This document shows, in pieces, positions 1-8,289 of a stretch of DNA of 64,000 nucleotides (within the stretch, counting starts at the first letter, position 1; every line of letters starts with the position of its first letter). The position numbers and the translations under genes are program-made. Below the pieces are notes generated by a model. That model did not search any database. It saw only the letters and a list, made by a program, of their open reading frames with translations, and was not told the origin of the DNA. Source of the stretch: Psychromonas antarctica (GTDB taxonomy: Bacteria; Pseudomonadota; Gammaproteobacteria; Enterobacterales; Psychromonadaceae); NCBI RefSeq assembly GCF_022267535.1, contig NZ_JAHNZV010000008.1, positions 23,236-87,235 of the forward strand, in the 5' to 3' direction.

Positions 1-105
1 TGAAACACCCGTCACATACAAACCAATAACCATCGCCAGCAATACAGAGCCAAGCAGTAATGAAATTAACATCTCGATTAATGAAAAACCTTTTTTCCCC
101 GCCAT
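1..105 (-). CDS. Minor type IV prepilin, PilW-like, N-terminal part only
   Basis: The reading frame starts at 105 and runs off the left edge of the window. It opens with a class III prepilin leader: a short basic stretch (GKKG), then FSLIEM with the conserved Glu at +5, then a hydrophobic helix (LISLLLGSVLLAMVIGLYV). The SLLLG pattern after the cleavage site is typical of PilW-like minor pilins. The ATG overlaps the stop of the upstream prepilin gene as TAATG, which suggests translational coupling. An in-frame ATG at 111 is an alternative start. Minor pilins prime type IV pilus assembly in the inner membrane after processing by the PilD peptidase. Only about 35 residues are visible, so the exact family is uncertain. 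Confidence 0.75.
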   Translation of the reverse strand, partial: MAGKKGFSLIEMLISLLLGSVLLAMVIGLYVTGVS

Positions 106-644
106 TAGCATTTTTTATACCCTAATTGTGCTTGTTCTGGCGAACAAACTCGTAAGCGCATCGTTGACTGGATAACTTTTAACTTATAACCGGCGTCATC
201 TGCCAGTGTGACGCTACCAGCATTAACACTAAAACGCATTGGACTATAAGAGGCTTGATTACTACTAAAAGTGATATCTGATGGGGCTATCAATACGGCT
301 TGCCCATCACTTAACTCGTTAACGACTTCTAAGCCATTTAACAAGCAGGAAGCAGGGGTAAAGCAATCACAACTAGCCTGATCCGTCATCCCCATTTTCC
401 ATTTACCGCTATTGCCCAATTGGCAAAAGTGTACATAAATTTTTTTGTTATACTTGATCGATTGAGACTTTGCTAAACGCAAAAAATGATAAAGATGTTC
501 CGTCTTTTGTACTAATTTCTGTTGAGAAAATAGCCTGCTATAGTTATTTATACCGATTGAGATCAGAATTCCAAGTACCACAAGTGTGACAAGTAATTCA
601 ATAAGCGTAAACCCAGCTCTTTTACGGTGATCTATTTTCATCAA
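105..644 (-). CDS. Minor type IV prepilin / pseudopilin, FimT/GspH-like
   Basis: This 179-residue protein has a type III signal at residues 8-32: basic HRKRAG, then FTLIELLVTLVVLGILISIGI with the +5 Glu. FimT/FimU and GspH proteins share this length and layout: an N-terminal helix followed by a small beta-rich globular domain. Two cysteine pairs, one mid-protein (CDCF) and one near the C-terminus, could form disulphides. It precedes and overlaps the PilW-like gene by TAATG, so the two are probably part of a fimT-pilV-pilW type minor pilin operon that continues left of the window. Role: priming type IV pilus assembly, or DNA binding as described for FimT in some species. The exact subfamily is not decidable from sequence alone. 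Confidence 0.75.
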   Translation of the reverse strand: MMKIDHRKRAGFTLIELLVTLVVLGILISIGINNYSRLFSQQKLVQKTEHLYHFLRLAKSQSIKYNKKIYVHFCQLGNSGKWKMGMTDQASCDCFTPASCLLNGLEVVNELSDGQAVLIAPSDITFSSNQASYSPMRFSVNAGSVTLADDAGYKLKVIQSTMRLRVCSPEQAQLGYKKC

Positions 645-671
645 TAACGGTCCAATAATATTTAATTTTAT

Positions 672-2300
672 TTACCCACCTAAGATGGCTTTAAGCTCGG
701 TTTCAATTGAGCGATAACGTTTCATTGATAAGCTATCAAGCTGACCAGCTTCGATTACATTAATACATTGCTTGACGATCTGTTTTTTCTTACTGAACTT
801 CTCATTAGGTGGCCATCCCTTTGTAATTGATTGCGCTAAATTTAATGACAACAGCGTATTGTTCGGCATGATTTCATGCGCATCAAGAAATATGCTTGTC
901 GAAGCGGGATATAGACCACTGCGGTAAAGTTTGATGCCCTGCTCATTAAGGCTAAGCAGCTTAGCAATTTGCTCTTTATGCTGCCGCTTCACTTTGTTAA
1001 TAAGCAGTAGATCACTCATTTCTTCAATACTATTATTGTGTTCAGGGAAAGTAATTAGTGCCATAATTTGATCATGTTTTTTGTAATTACCGAGCTCAAA
1101 CCAGGCTTTGGCTAGCGCTAAGCCACAATCTCGATCACAGTCAATTATAATGTCAACATTGCAGTCGTTAAGTGAGTCAGTTGCAGACTTCAACAGTCCT
1201 TTCATGATCAACATTCGTGCACAGACAATTTTTTCAAGCTCATGAAACGTCGTTTTATCAAAACGCTGCGAAGCGCTTTTTAGGGTGACTTGTACTTGTG
1301 AGAATATTTTGGCTTGCTGTAATTCGCTACTTTTTTGAGCGCGATCGAGTAGGCAGTTAATATAGTTAAAATGGTGTTCAATACGCTCATGCACTGAAAA
1401 ACGGGTATTCTGTAATACCGTTTTAAGGCAGCGCTGGGCTACTTCCCAATCACTTTCTAGCAAGGAAAGGTTAGCCAAGGCACGTTGTCTAGGGATATTT
1501 TTAGGGGATAGTTTGACCGATTCGATTAGTGTATTTTTTGCTTGCGAGTAACATTCACGCTGAGCATAGATGCTAGACAACCAGTTTAAAGCTTCAATGC
1601 GTGTTTCTTTCAATTCACAGAGATCATTTAATAGTGTTGCAGAATTCGTGTAATCACCAAGGTGATAATAAGCGATCGCTTTGCCTAATTTAGCCCAAGA
1701 GAAATATCGCAGATCTAAAATTGAGTTATACAGTTCCAGTGCTATTCGGGGCTGTCTTAAATTAAGTAACACTTCACCTTTAAGACGCATAACGGGCAAT
1801 GCATATTTTAGATCTGTTTTAGACGCTTTAGCGCATTCATCTAACGCTTTTCTATAATCGCGCAGCGCAAGCGCATCATAAATCCCTCCCAGCACCTTAC
1901 GTTTTTTTAACGCCCTGACCAAACGAGCTTCTAATGTTTTGTAGGAAAATGGCTTTAATAGATAGTCATCAGGTTGTAATTCCACAATACCATGGATAAC
2001 TTGCAAAGCAGTTTCCGCACTTATTAATATAAAAACAGTATTACTTTTAAGTAACTCGCGTAGTTTTAACTCTTCAAATAGTTGATAGCCGTCTTTACCT
2101 TTTCCTAAATTAAAATCACATAAAACAAAATCAAATTTTGTAGCTTCACACAGCTCAATTGCACGATCGCCATTAGCGGCAACGGATATGTCTATACAGC
2201 CGAGCATTTGTAGCATGCCTTTTATCGCACTTCTTATTGTGTCGATATCATCAACCACTAAAACGGCTTGCGTAGAAAAGAAATTACTGGGTAAGGCCAT
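672..2300 (-). CDS. Response regulator with N-terminal receiver and C-terminal TPR array
   Basis: This is a 542-residue cytoplasmic protein. Residues 11-130 form a complete receiver domain: acidic pair D17-D18, phospho-acceptor D62 (LCDFNLG), S94 in ILISAE and K116 in LLKPF. The rest is helical with degenerate tetratricopeptide repeats, for example around residues 170-260 and at 455-490 (YSGLYPASTSIFLDAHEIMP). There is no DNA-binding or enzymatic output domain, so the output is probably protein-protein interaction through the TPRs. No histidine kinase is adjacent. It lies between minor pilin genes and rpoS on the same strand, 27 bp upstream of the prepilin gene, so a link to pili or stress response is possible but unproven. 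The Shine-Dalgarno sequence is weak. Confidence 0.8.
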   Translation of the reverse strand: MALPSNFFSTQAVLVVDDIDTIRSAIKGMLQMLGCIDISVAANGDRAIELCEATKFDFVLCDFNLGKGKDGYQLFEELKLRELLKSNTVFILISAETALQVIHGIVELQPDDYLLKPFSYKTLEARLVRALKKRKVLGGIYDALALRDYRKALDECAKASKTDLKYALPVMRLKGEVLLNLRQPRIALELYNSILDLRYFSWAKLGKAIAYYHLGDYTNSATLLNDLCELKETRIEALNWLSSIYAQRECYSQAKNTLIESVKLSPKNIPRQRALANLSLLESDWEVAQRCLKTVLQNTRFSVHERIEHHFNYINCLLDRAQKSSELQQAKIFSQVQVTLKSASQRFDKTTFHELEKIVCARMLIMKGLLKSATDSLNDCNVDIIIDCDRDCGLALAKAWFELGNYKKHDQIMALITFPEHNNSIEEMSDLLLINKVKRQHKEQIAKLLSLNEQGIKLYRSGLYPASTSIFLDAHEIMPNNTLLSLNLAQSITKGWPPNEKFSKKKQIVKQCINVIEAGQLDSLSMKRYRSIETELKAILGG

Positions 2301-2463
2301 AATTTGTCAGTACCTAAGATAGATAAAAGAAAACTATTAAATTTTAGTTGAACAGATAGCTTTCGCTATAAATTAATGAAGGATAGCATCGTAATATCAT
2401 AAAACTGCAATACTTAATGCTTATTGTTACCCCATCGAAACACTTTCAACATATAAGGACTGG

Positions 2464-2655
2464 ATGAATATGCAATATTTAGACCGTGCAGATATACAAG
2501 CAAGTGATGATGAGAAAATCTATATCCCGAAAAAAACAACGCAAAGAGTCAGAATGTGGCGGGAGATAGAAGAGGTTAAAGCTCGTCAAAAATTAGTAAA
2601 AGAACTGCGCGAAATTGATCCAAGCTTTTCATTAGTATTAGCTGACTTCTTTTAA
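2464..2655 (+). CDS. Small conserved-type protein, possibly DUF3545 family
   Basis: This is a 63-residue charged protein. Its central part (RVRMWREIEEVKARQKL, residues 28-44) is a basic amphipathic helix resembling the short DUF3545 proteins of marine gammaproteobacteria; I make that family link from memory of the motif. AAGGA at 2455-2459 lies upstream. The ATG at 2470 would have better spacing than the one at 2464, so the first two residues may be absent. It is convergent with rpoS and shares a bidirectional terminator with it. No function can be assigned. Confidence 0.6.
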   Translation: MNMQYLDRADIQASDDEKIYIPKKTTQRVRMWREIEEVKARQKLVKELREIDPSFSLVLADFF

Positions 2656-2674
2656 CCGCTAAAATTCAAATTAA

Positions 2675-2706
2675 TAAAAACGCATCAAAAGGGATGCGTT
2701 TTTATT
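2675..2706. terminator. Bidirectional rho-independent terminator
   Basis: The inverted repeat AAACGCATC/GATGCGTTT has a short A-rich loop, an A-run on its left side and a T-run on its right. It sits between the convergent 63-residue gene and rpoS and can serve both strands. Confidence 0.85.
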
Positions 2707-2725
2707 CATTTTAAAAGCCAGTAAG

Positions 2726-3661
2726 CTAAATCTGAAATAAAGACTCGATCGATAAACCTTGCTGAGAGAGTACATCCCGCAAACTCTTTAATGCCTCGAC
2801 CTGAATTTGGCGGACACGCTCGCGTGTTAACCCTATCTCTTTGCCTACATTTTCTAAGGTCGCCGCTTCATAACCCAATAAACCAAAACGCCTTGCTAGC
2901 ACTTCTCGCTGCTTAGGATTCAGATCTTCTAACCAATCAACAATGCGTAACTTCATATCATCATCTTGTAACTCATTCTCTGGTGACGCTTCTTTACGAT
3001 CCGGAATAATATCTAAGAGTTCCTTATCAGAATTATTACCAATGGGTATGTCCACTGAACTGATCCGCTCATTAAGCTTTAATATTTTGGCAACCTCTTT
3101 CGCTGAAACATCTAACTCTTTTGCAATATCTTCCGCGGTGGGTTCATGCGTTAATTTGTGCGCTAATTCTCTCGCAGTTCTTAAATAAACATTTAATTTT
3201 TTAACAATGTGGATAGGAAGCCGAATAGTGCGTGTTTGATTCATAATGGCGCGTTCTATGGTTTGACGTATCCACCAAGTTGCGTAAGTAGAAAAACGAA
3301 AACCTTTTTCTGGATCAAATTTCTCCACTGCACGAATTAATCCTAAATTCCCTTCTTCAACTAAATCGAGCAGGGACAGGCCACGGTTGTTATAACGGCG
3401 AGAAATTTTAACCACTAGTCGTAAATTGCTTTCAATCATGCGTCTACGTGCAACGTCATCACCACGTAGGGATCGCCGAGCGTAATAAACCTCTTCCGGT
3501 GCGGTTAATAAGGGAGAAAACCCGATCTCACCAAGGTAAAGTTGAGTGGCATCCATTATCTTTAATTCATTATTTGCAGTTACTTCTATGGCATCAATAC
3601 TGACATTGATAACGCCGTCATTTTCACATTCAATTAAATCACTTTTAGCTTTTTTAATCAT
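2726..3661 (-). CDS. rpoS: RNA polymerase sigma factor RpoS (sigma-38)
   Basis: The 311-residue product is the stationary-phase and general-stress sigma factor. Region 1.2 starts near residue 37 ([11 protein letters not shown]). Region 2 includes [12 protein letters not shown] and the -10 recognition and melting segment [18 protein letters not shown]. Region 3 follows. Region 4.2 ([20 protein letters not shown]) contains the -35 helix-turn-helix. [13 protein letters not shown] and the SIESLF tail separate it from RpoD. It is slightly shorter than the E. coli protein (330 aa), mostly at the N-terminus. nlpD lies directly upstream, as in most gammaproteobacteria, where a main rpoS promoter sits inside nlpD. 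The 131-bp nlpD-rpoS gap may carry the leader. Confidence 0.97.
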   Translation of the reverse strand: MIKKAKSDLIECENDGVINVSIDAIEVTANNELKIMDATQLYLGEIGFSPLLTAPEEVYYARRSLRGDDVARRRMIESNLRLVVKISRRYNNRGLSLLDLVEEGNLGLIRAVEKFDPEKGFRFSTYATWWIRQTIERAIMNQTRTIRLPIHIVKKLNVYLRTARELAHKLTHEPTAEDIAKELDVSAKEVAKILKLNERISSVDIPIGNNSDKELLDIIPDRKEASPENELQDDDMKLRIVDWLEDLNPKQREVLARRFGLLGYEAATLENVGKEIGLTRERVRQIQVEALKSLRDVLSQQGLSIESLFQI

Positions 3662-3792
3662 ATAGCTAATATCCTTATTTTAATGCGCAAATTAATATTC
3701 TTAGTGACACAAAACAGCTTACACCAGAAATAACATTTTATAATCAAAAATAGGTACATTTGTTGCGAATTACTACTGTAAATGCTAAGCAG

Positions 3793-4677
3793 TTAACGTT
3801 TTGGTAGGTAACGTAACGGATCGACAGACTTGCCACGGTAACGGATTTCAAAATGCAAATGCACACTGTCTGCACCGCTATCACCCATTATTGCTATTTT
3901 TTGACCTTCTTTAATTGTTTCGTTTTCACCAACAAATAGTTTTTCATTGTGTGCATAGGCACTTAAATAATCATAATTATGTTTAATAATTATTAAGTTA
4001 CCGTAACCTCGCAAGCCATTGCCTGCATAAACAACTTTTCCAGATGCCGTTGCATGAATAGCGGTTCCTCGCCGATTTGAAAGGCTGATCCCTTTCATTC
4101 CTTGTTGTGATGCGGAAAATGTTTCAGTTAATCTCCCTTCTGCGGGCCAACGCCAATCTGTTACTTTTAGACGTTTAGGATGTTTCTCTGCGGCCCTTTT
4201 ATTAAGCGTTCTGACAACCCCTTCATTTGTAGAGTAAGCTTTTGTTTTTTTCTGTACAAGCTTTTGATTGCGGTTTTTCTCACAGCTTTGACCCGAGCAG
4301 TTAGTTGCAGCTTTTTTATCTGATTTTTGTGAAGGGAGGTCATTTTTTACGGTTGTTGTTTTGGCTTTATTAAGTTTTCGCGGCTTTTTTTCTATTAAAT
4401 TTAATATCTGTCCTTGGTAAATAGTATAGGGTGGTTTTAAATGATTACGCTTAACTAATGTCTCGACGTCAAGATCTGATCGCCATGCAATTGAATACAA
4501 GGTATCACCCGTTGCGACTTTATAGGTGCTGAAATTTTGAAGCGGGGAAGCTGATTGAGAGTATGTACTATTTCTATTTTGACTTAAGGTAAGATCCAAA
4601 ACTGGGGCTCGGGGATCCGCTGAGCTACACCCCCACAGCCCCCATAAACTGAAAATAAAAACAGTAAGATATTTCAC
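3793..4677 (-). CDS. nlpD: NlpD, LysM/LytM-domain lipoprotein activator of amidases
   Basis: I choose the GTG at 4677 (about 294 aa). It gives a short lipoprotein signal (VKYLTVFIFSLWGLWGC, Cys as lipid anchor), has AAGG just upstream and lies 5 nt after the yqaA stop. A longer frame from 4734 would overlap yqaA. A LysM domain follows (YKVATGDTLYSIAWRSDLDV), then a basic low-complexity linker, then an M23/LytM domain. The first zinc motif is degenerate (GTAIHAT), although HLHFEIRYRGKSVDPLRYLP is kept, so the protein is probably a non-enzymatic activator of the AmiC-type amidase during septum splitting, as E. coli NlpD is. It precedes rpoS. Confidence 0.92.
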   Translation of the reverse strand: MKYLTVFIFSLWGLWGCSSADPRAPVLDLTLSQNRNSTYSQSASPLQNFSTYKVATGDTLYSIAWRSDLDVETLVKRNHLKPPYTIYQGQILNLIEKKPRKLNKAKTTTVKNDLPSQKSDKKAATNCSGQSCEKNRNQKLVQKKTKAYSTNEGVVRTLNKRAAEKHPKRLKVTDWRWPAEGRLTETFSASQQGMKGISLSNRRGTAIHATASGKVVYAGNGLRGYGNLIIIKHNYDYLSAYAHNEKLFVGENETIKEGQKIAIMGDSGADSVHLHFEIRYRGKSVDPLRYLPKR

Positions 4678-4682
4678 AAGCC

Positions 4683-5264
4683 TTAATACTTCAATGCAAA
4701 ATATAAAAGAATGGCGAGTAATATTGTTATCCATCCCAATCTATCGATATATTTACTTAGCTTAGCTTCCATCTTCTTACCTCCTAGAACCATTAAACCA
4801 GCCACTATAAAGAAACGTAAACCGCGACCAATTAGTGCCGTTAATAGAAATGGGAAAAATGCCATGCTCATAATTCCAGCGGTAATGGTAAAAACTTTAA
4901 AAGGAATAGGCGTAAAACTGGCAATAAAAATAACCATTATCCCCCACTGTGAAAACCAAGCTTGTGCTATCTGCATTTTTTCTTGATAACCCATAAACTC
5001 TATAAAAGGCAAAACTAACGGATCATATAGAACGTTTCCTACATAATAACCTACGGCGCCCCCCAACACAGAAAAAACAGTTGCTCCCAATGCAAAACGC
5101 CAGGCTAAGTGAGGTTTCGCAAGCGCCATGGGTGCGAGCATAATATCAACAGGAATAGGCCAAAAAATGGATTCAACAAAGGCGGTGATATAAAGATAAA
5201 ATGGCGCATACCTGTGTTGCGACCAAATCATAACCTTAGCGTATAGTGGGGAAAATATTTTCAC
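4683..5264 (-). CDS. yqaA: YqaA/DedA-like inner-membrane protein (VTT domain)
   Basis: This 193-residue membrane protein starts at a GTG (5264). The re-entrant signature GFxE/FxPxP of the DedA/VTT superfamily is visible as FVESIFWPIPVDIML near residue 30 and FIASFTPIPFKVFTITAGI near 115, with hydrophobic segments around 57-78, 108-130, 135-160 and 172-190. YqaA proteins often sit beside nlpD in marine gammaproteobacteria. DedA relatives are linked to lipid-carrier flipping and membrane-potential homeostasis; the specific role of YqaA is not established. Here it directly follows truD with a 71-bp gap, where surE and pcm would normally be. Confidence 0.85.
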   Translation of the reverse strand: MKIFSPLYAKVMIWSQHRYAPFYLYITAFVESIFWPIPVDIMLAPMALAKPHLAWRFALGATVFSVLGGAVGYYVGNVLYDPLVLPFIEFMGYQEKMQIAQAWFSQWGIMVIFIASFTPIPFKVFTITAGIMSMAFFPFLLTALIGRGLRFFIVAGLMVLGGKKMEAKLSKYIDRLGWITILLAILLYFALKY

Positions 5265-5335
5265 TGTGTTTTCTCATGTCGTAAATAAAAAATAGCAACG
5301 AGTGGCTTGTTAACAATCAGGTTGATTATTTAAAA

Positions 5336-6391
5336 TTATCCATTGCAAGCTATTGCGGGTTCACTAATTAACTCCCGTAGAACACTGGTCGCGTAACAAC
5401 CCGATGGCAGATAAAAATCGATTTGCACACTCCTTTCATCAAGCCAAGTGGCGCTCAATTTTTCAGGGATTAATAACAAAGGTCGGCGCTCCTGTTTTAA
5501 TCCATTTTGAGCCAGTCCCGCCTGAATTTCATGGTAAGTTGACAGCAATGCTGTTTCATACTCTTTTGCATCTAATTCTGAAGTTAACTCCCCAGCTCCC
5601 CATAAAGGTGCTGTTAGACAAACTTCGCGCTTATTTAAACGCCCCATTGTGGCTGGATCTAACTCCATTAACGGAAAAAAGGAACGATTACCCACAAATT
5701 GCACACAATCACCCAATATGGGTTTATTATACAGATCCTCTTTAATACGCGCTGAAACCACATGATTAAATAGATAACTACGCGCCGCGCTTAAATAAAT
5801 ACCACGTTTAAAACGATCTTTTATTTTTCGACCTTGAAACATAGTCAGCGCCGCTGTGACATTATAACCATCAAACCCAAACCGCTGCGCACCAAAATAG
5901 TTTGGCACCCCATTTTGCAGCTGTTGTAATGCGTTTTGGAATGCGCTTTTATCACTGATTTCTCGTAAAACAATTGAGAAGTAGTTACCCGCTAATGCAC
6001 CTGTCTTAATCTTTTTGTGATGGCGAACAACCTTCAAAATGGTCACACCCGGCGATTCAAACTGCGAAAAATCAGGCGTCACTTTCCCTGGAATATGCAG
6101 TGAAAACCATTGTTTAGTATCACCAAGGCGATCTTTTAGGCCTGCATAGCTAACATTACGGGCAGGAATATTGGCAAATTTAGCCAGTTCACGCGCTAAA
6201 TATTGTGTGTTTTCGCCTATTTTACGCACCCACAAGCAAACATGTTCACCTTCTCCGGTTAACTCAAACCCCAAGTTTTCTTGAACATTAAAATCTTCAC
6301 ATGACTGTTTATATAACCCCGTACTTTGAGGTTTTCCATAGAGATAACTAAAATCTAAATCAACTACTTGCTTTTCGCTTTTTTCATTCAT
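5336..6391 (-). CDS. truD: tRNA pseudouridine(13) synthase TruD
   Basis: The 351-residue TruD converts U13 of tRNA-Glu to pseudouridine. The catalytic-Asp motif (YAGLKDRLGDTKQWFS, near residue 86) and the PNYFGAQRFGFDGYN motif (near residue 165) are intact, and the length equals that of the family. The C-terminal LPSGCYATSVLREL is also typical. It follows ispF with a 3-nt gap and belongs to the ftsB-ispD-ispF-truD transcription unit. In most relatives surE comes next; here yqaA does. Confidence 0.96.
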   Translation of the reverse strand: MNEKSEKQVVDLDFSYLYGKPQSTGLYKQSCEDFNVQENLGFELTGEGEHVCLWVRKIGENTQYLARELAKFANIPARNVSYAGLKDRLGDTKQWFSLHIPGKVTPDFSQFESPGVTILKVVRHHKKIKTGALAGNYFSIVLREISDKSAFQNALQQLQNGVPNYFGAQRFGFDGYNVTAALTMFQGRKIKDRFKRGIYLSAARSYLFNHVVSARIKEDLYNKPILGDCVQFVGNRSFFPLMELDPATMGRLNKREVCLTAPLWGAGELTSELDAKEYETALLSTYHEIQAGLAQNGLKQERRPLLLIPEKLSATWLDERSVQIDFYLPSGCYATSVLRELISEPAIACNG

Positions 6392-6394
6392 TAT

Positions 6395-6883
6395 TTATTC
6401 TTCATTATTTTTTTTAATCAATAGAACAACAGCATGGGTGGCAATTCCTTCCCCGCGTCCAATACAACCCAGCTTTTCAGTGGTAGTTGCTTTGACATTA
6501 ATATTATGAGACTCGGTTTCTAATAGTGCCGCTATCTGCAAGCGCATATCATCAATAAAAGAGGCCATTTTCGGAGCCTGTGCCACAATAGTTAGATCCA
6601 CATTACCAATGTTATAACCTCTATTTTTTGTTTGATGAAAAACATCTAATAGCAATTTCCGGCTATCAATATCGGCATATTTAGGATCGTTATCTGGGAA
6701 ATGGCGGCCTATATCCCCCAATGCAAGTGCCCCCAATAACGCATCACATAAAGCATGCAGTACCACATCGCCATCTGAATGAGCAATTAACCCGCGAAAA
6801 TAGGGTATTTTAACACCGCCAAGGGTAATCGGGCCTTGCCCGCCAAACTTATGAACATCAAAACCGTGTCCGATTCGAATCAT
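6395..6883 (-). CDS. ispF: 2-C-methyl-D-erythritol 2,4-cyclodiphosphate synthase IspF
   Basis: IspF makes MEcPP in the MEP isoprenoid pathway as a trimeric zinc enzyme. The start is set at 6883: GGAG lies 6 nt upstream and the product then begins [13 protein letters not shown], giving 162 residues, the usual length. An ATG at 6895 in the same frame would add four residues. The zinc ligands are in [27 protein letters not shown] and the following HFPDNDP. The C-terminal [15 protein letters not shown] matches the family. The start codon overlaps the end region of ispD (stop at 6887-6885), so the two are coupled. Confidence 0.96.
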   Translation of the reverse strand: MIRIGHGFDVHKFGGQGPITLGGVKIPYFRGLIAHSDGDVVLHALCDALLGALALGDIGRHFPDNDPKYADIDSRKLLLDVFHQTKNRGYNIGNVDLTIVAQAPKMASFIDDMRLQIAALLETESHNINVKATTTEKLGCIGRGEGIATHAVVLLIKKNNEE

Positions 6884-6884
6884 T

Positions 6885-7577
6885 TCATGCTCCATTAATT
6901 TTTTGGGATAGATACAGTTCCGCGAGTTGTAAATCTTCCTGACGAGTCACTTTGAGATTATCACTTCGTCCTTCGATGATAGTAACAGGCAATCCCGACA
7001 TTTCCATAGCAGAAGCTTCATCGGTAATCATTTGTGGATCATCGATCTGACTAATCGCCTTAAGCAATACTTTGTTTTCGAACATTTGCGGTGTCAAAGC
7101 ATGCCATAAATTTTCACGATCAACCGTGGCGATTATTTGCCCACGTAAATCGCTACGTTTCATGGTGTCGCGTACTCTGGACGCAAGAATCGCGCCCTGT
7201 TTTGAAAACGTCACAGAGGCAATTAACTTATCTATATCAGTGCGCGAAATACAAGGTCTTGCCGCATCATGCACTAACACATAAGCGCATTCATCAATCA
7301 CATTCAGCGCCGACAATACTGAGTCAACACGCGTCAAACCGCCTTCTACGAGTTCTACTTTGGGGTGTTTGGCGACACTTAGCTGGGTAAACCAGCGATC
7401 GTTTTTAGCTATTGAGATAACCACTTTGGTGATATCTGGATGGTTAAGAAAAGGAGCCATACTGTGTTCAATAATAGTTTTACCTAATAACGACAGGTAC
7501 TGTTTAGGGATCTCTGCCGCGACACGTTTGCCAAGGCCCGCAGCCGCAATCACGGCAACTAAATTTAATTTACTCAT
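6885..7577 (-). CDS. ispD: 2-C-methyl-D-erythritol 4-phosphate cytidylyltransferase IspD
   Basis: IspD attaches CMP to MEP in the isoprenoid pathway. The ATG at 7577 is preferred ([19 protein letters not shown], 230 aa) over an upstream TTG at 7601 that would overlap ftsB. The nucleotide-binding loop [17 protein letters not shown], the [10 protein letters not shown] motif near residue 100 and [11 protein letters not shown] near 185 are intact. It starts 5 nt after the ftsB stop and runs into ispF, in the conserved ftsB-ispD-ispF-truD order. Confidence 0.96.
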   Translation of the reverse strand: MSKLNLVAVIAAAGLGKRVAAEIPKQYLSLLGKTIIEHSMAPFLNHPDITKVVISIAKNDRWFTQLSVAKHPKVELVEGGLTRVDSVLSALNVIDECAYVLVHDAARPCISRTDIDKLIASVTFSKQGAILASRVRDTMKRSDLRGQIIATVDRENLWHALTPQMFENKVLLKAISQIDDPQMITDEASAMEMSGLPVTIIEGRSDNLKVTRQEDLQLAELYLSQKINGA

Positions 7578-7581
7578 TCGC

Positions 7582-7860
7582 TTAATCTTCTTTTGGGACA
7601 ATATGGAAAAACGTTTCTCCCTCTTTCACTAAACCTAATTCATTGCGAGCTCGTTCTTCAATAGCCTGAGATCCTCGCTTCAAATTATCTATTTCTGCAA
7701 ACATCATCTGGTTGCGTTGTCTGAGATCCGCATTGCTTACTATTACAAGCGCAACTTCTTTCTTTAACGCAGAGTTGTCCTGTAACCCATTTTTACCAAA
7801 CCATAAGTGGTATTGTTGCAAAGCTAATAAAGAGAGGAGCACAAACATAAATAAACGCAT
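7582..7860 (-). CDS. ftsB: Cell-division protein FtsB
   Basis: FtsB is a bitopic divisome protein that pairs with FtsL and FtsQ. The ATG at 7860 is chosen because AGAGG lies upstream and the 92-residue product begins at once with the transmembrane helix (MRLFMFVLLSLLALQQYHLWFG). A periplasmic coiled coil follows at about residues 25-65 (LKKEVALVIVSNADLRQRNQMMFAEIDNL), then the family's ERARNELGLVKEGETFFHIV. It is the first gene of the cell-division/isoprenoid cluster. eno, usually the gene before it, is displaced by about 3.2 kb. Confidence 0.94.
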   Translation of the reverse strand: MRLFMFVLLSLLALQQYHLWFGKNGLQDNSALKKEVALVIVSNADLRQRNQMMFAEIDNLKRGSQAIEERARNELGLVKEGETFFHIVPKED

Positions 7861-8132
7861 AGCAAAAAAACCTCTAAAAAGCACAAAGAAAAACAAGAAC
7901 GTTATTTTCCCACATTAACTAACAAATTAAAATATGCGGCTAAAAACATAATGATAACGCGCATCGTCATTACCAGCTGTCTTTATTAATACACTATTCA
8001 AGCGTAGGTTTAGTGCAACTATCTGAATTATTGATAGACTTTATTCTTTACTGTGTTTCTAAATGCTTTTTTTGTAGAGTGCGTCAATAAAGTTGCATAA
8101 AAGTTCCAGAAAAAACATTACCGTGATAAAAG

Positions 8133-8176
8133 TGTGACCTATGTCTTAGTCTTTATCGAGACAAGCCCCTTATAAT
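8133..8176 (+). promoter_or_regulatory. Candidate CRP-dependent (class II) promoter of the maltoporin gene
   Basis: A perfect -10 box TATAAT lies at 8171-8176, implying a start near 8182. A CRP-like half site TGTGA (8133-8137), six bases, then a weak second half TCTTA (8144-8148) is centred about 41.5 bp upstream of that start, the class II position. The -35 region is poor, as expected for activator dependence. Nothing else in the 429-bp gap 7861-8289 was recognised except a short ATTACA/TGTAAT inverted repeat near 8202-8221, which could be an operator. Confidence 0.4.
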
Positions 8177-8289
8177 GCCGACCAAGTTGATTGGAACTTC
8201 AATTACACATTTAGTTGTAATCGCCAATTGGCTCACCTTAGAGTGATGGATTCTCAAATAAAATAAATAATAGAAATTAAGGAATAGCT

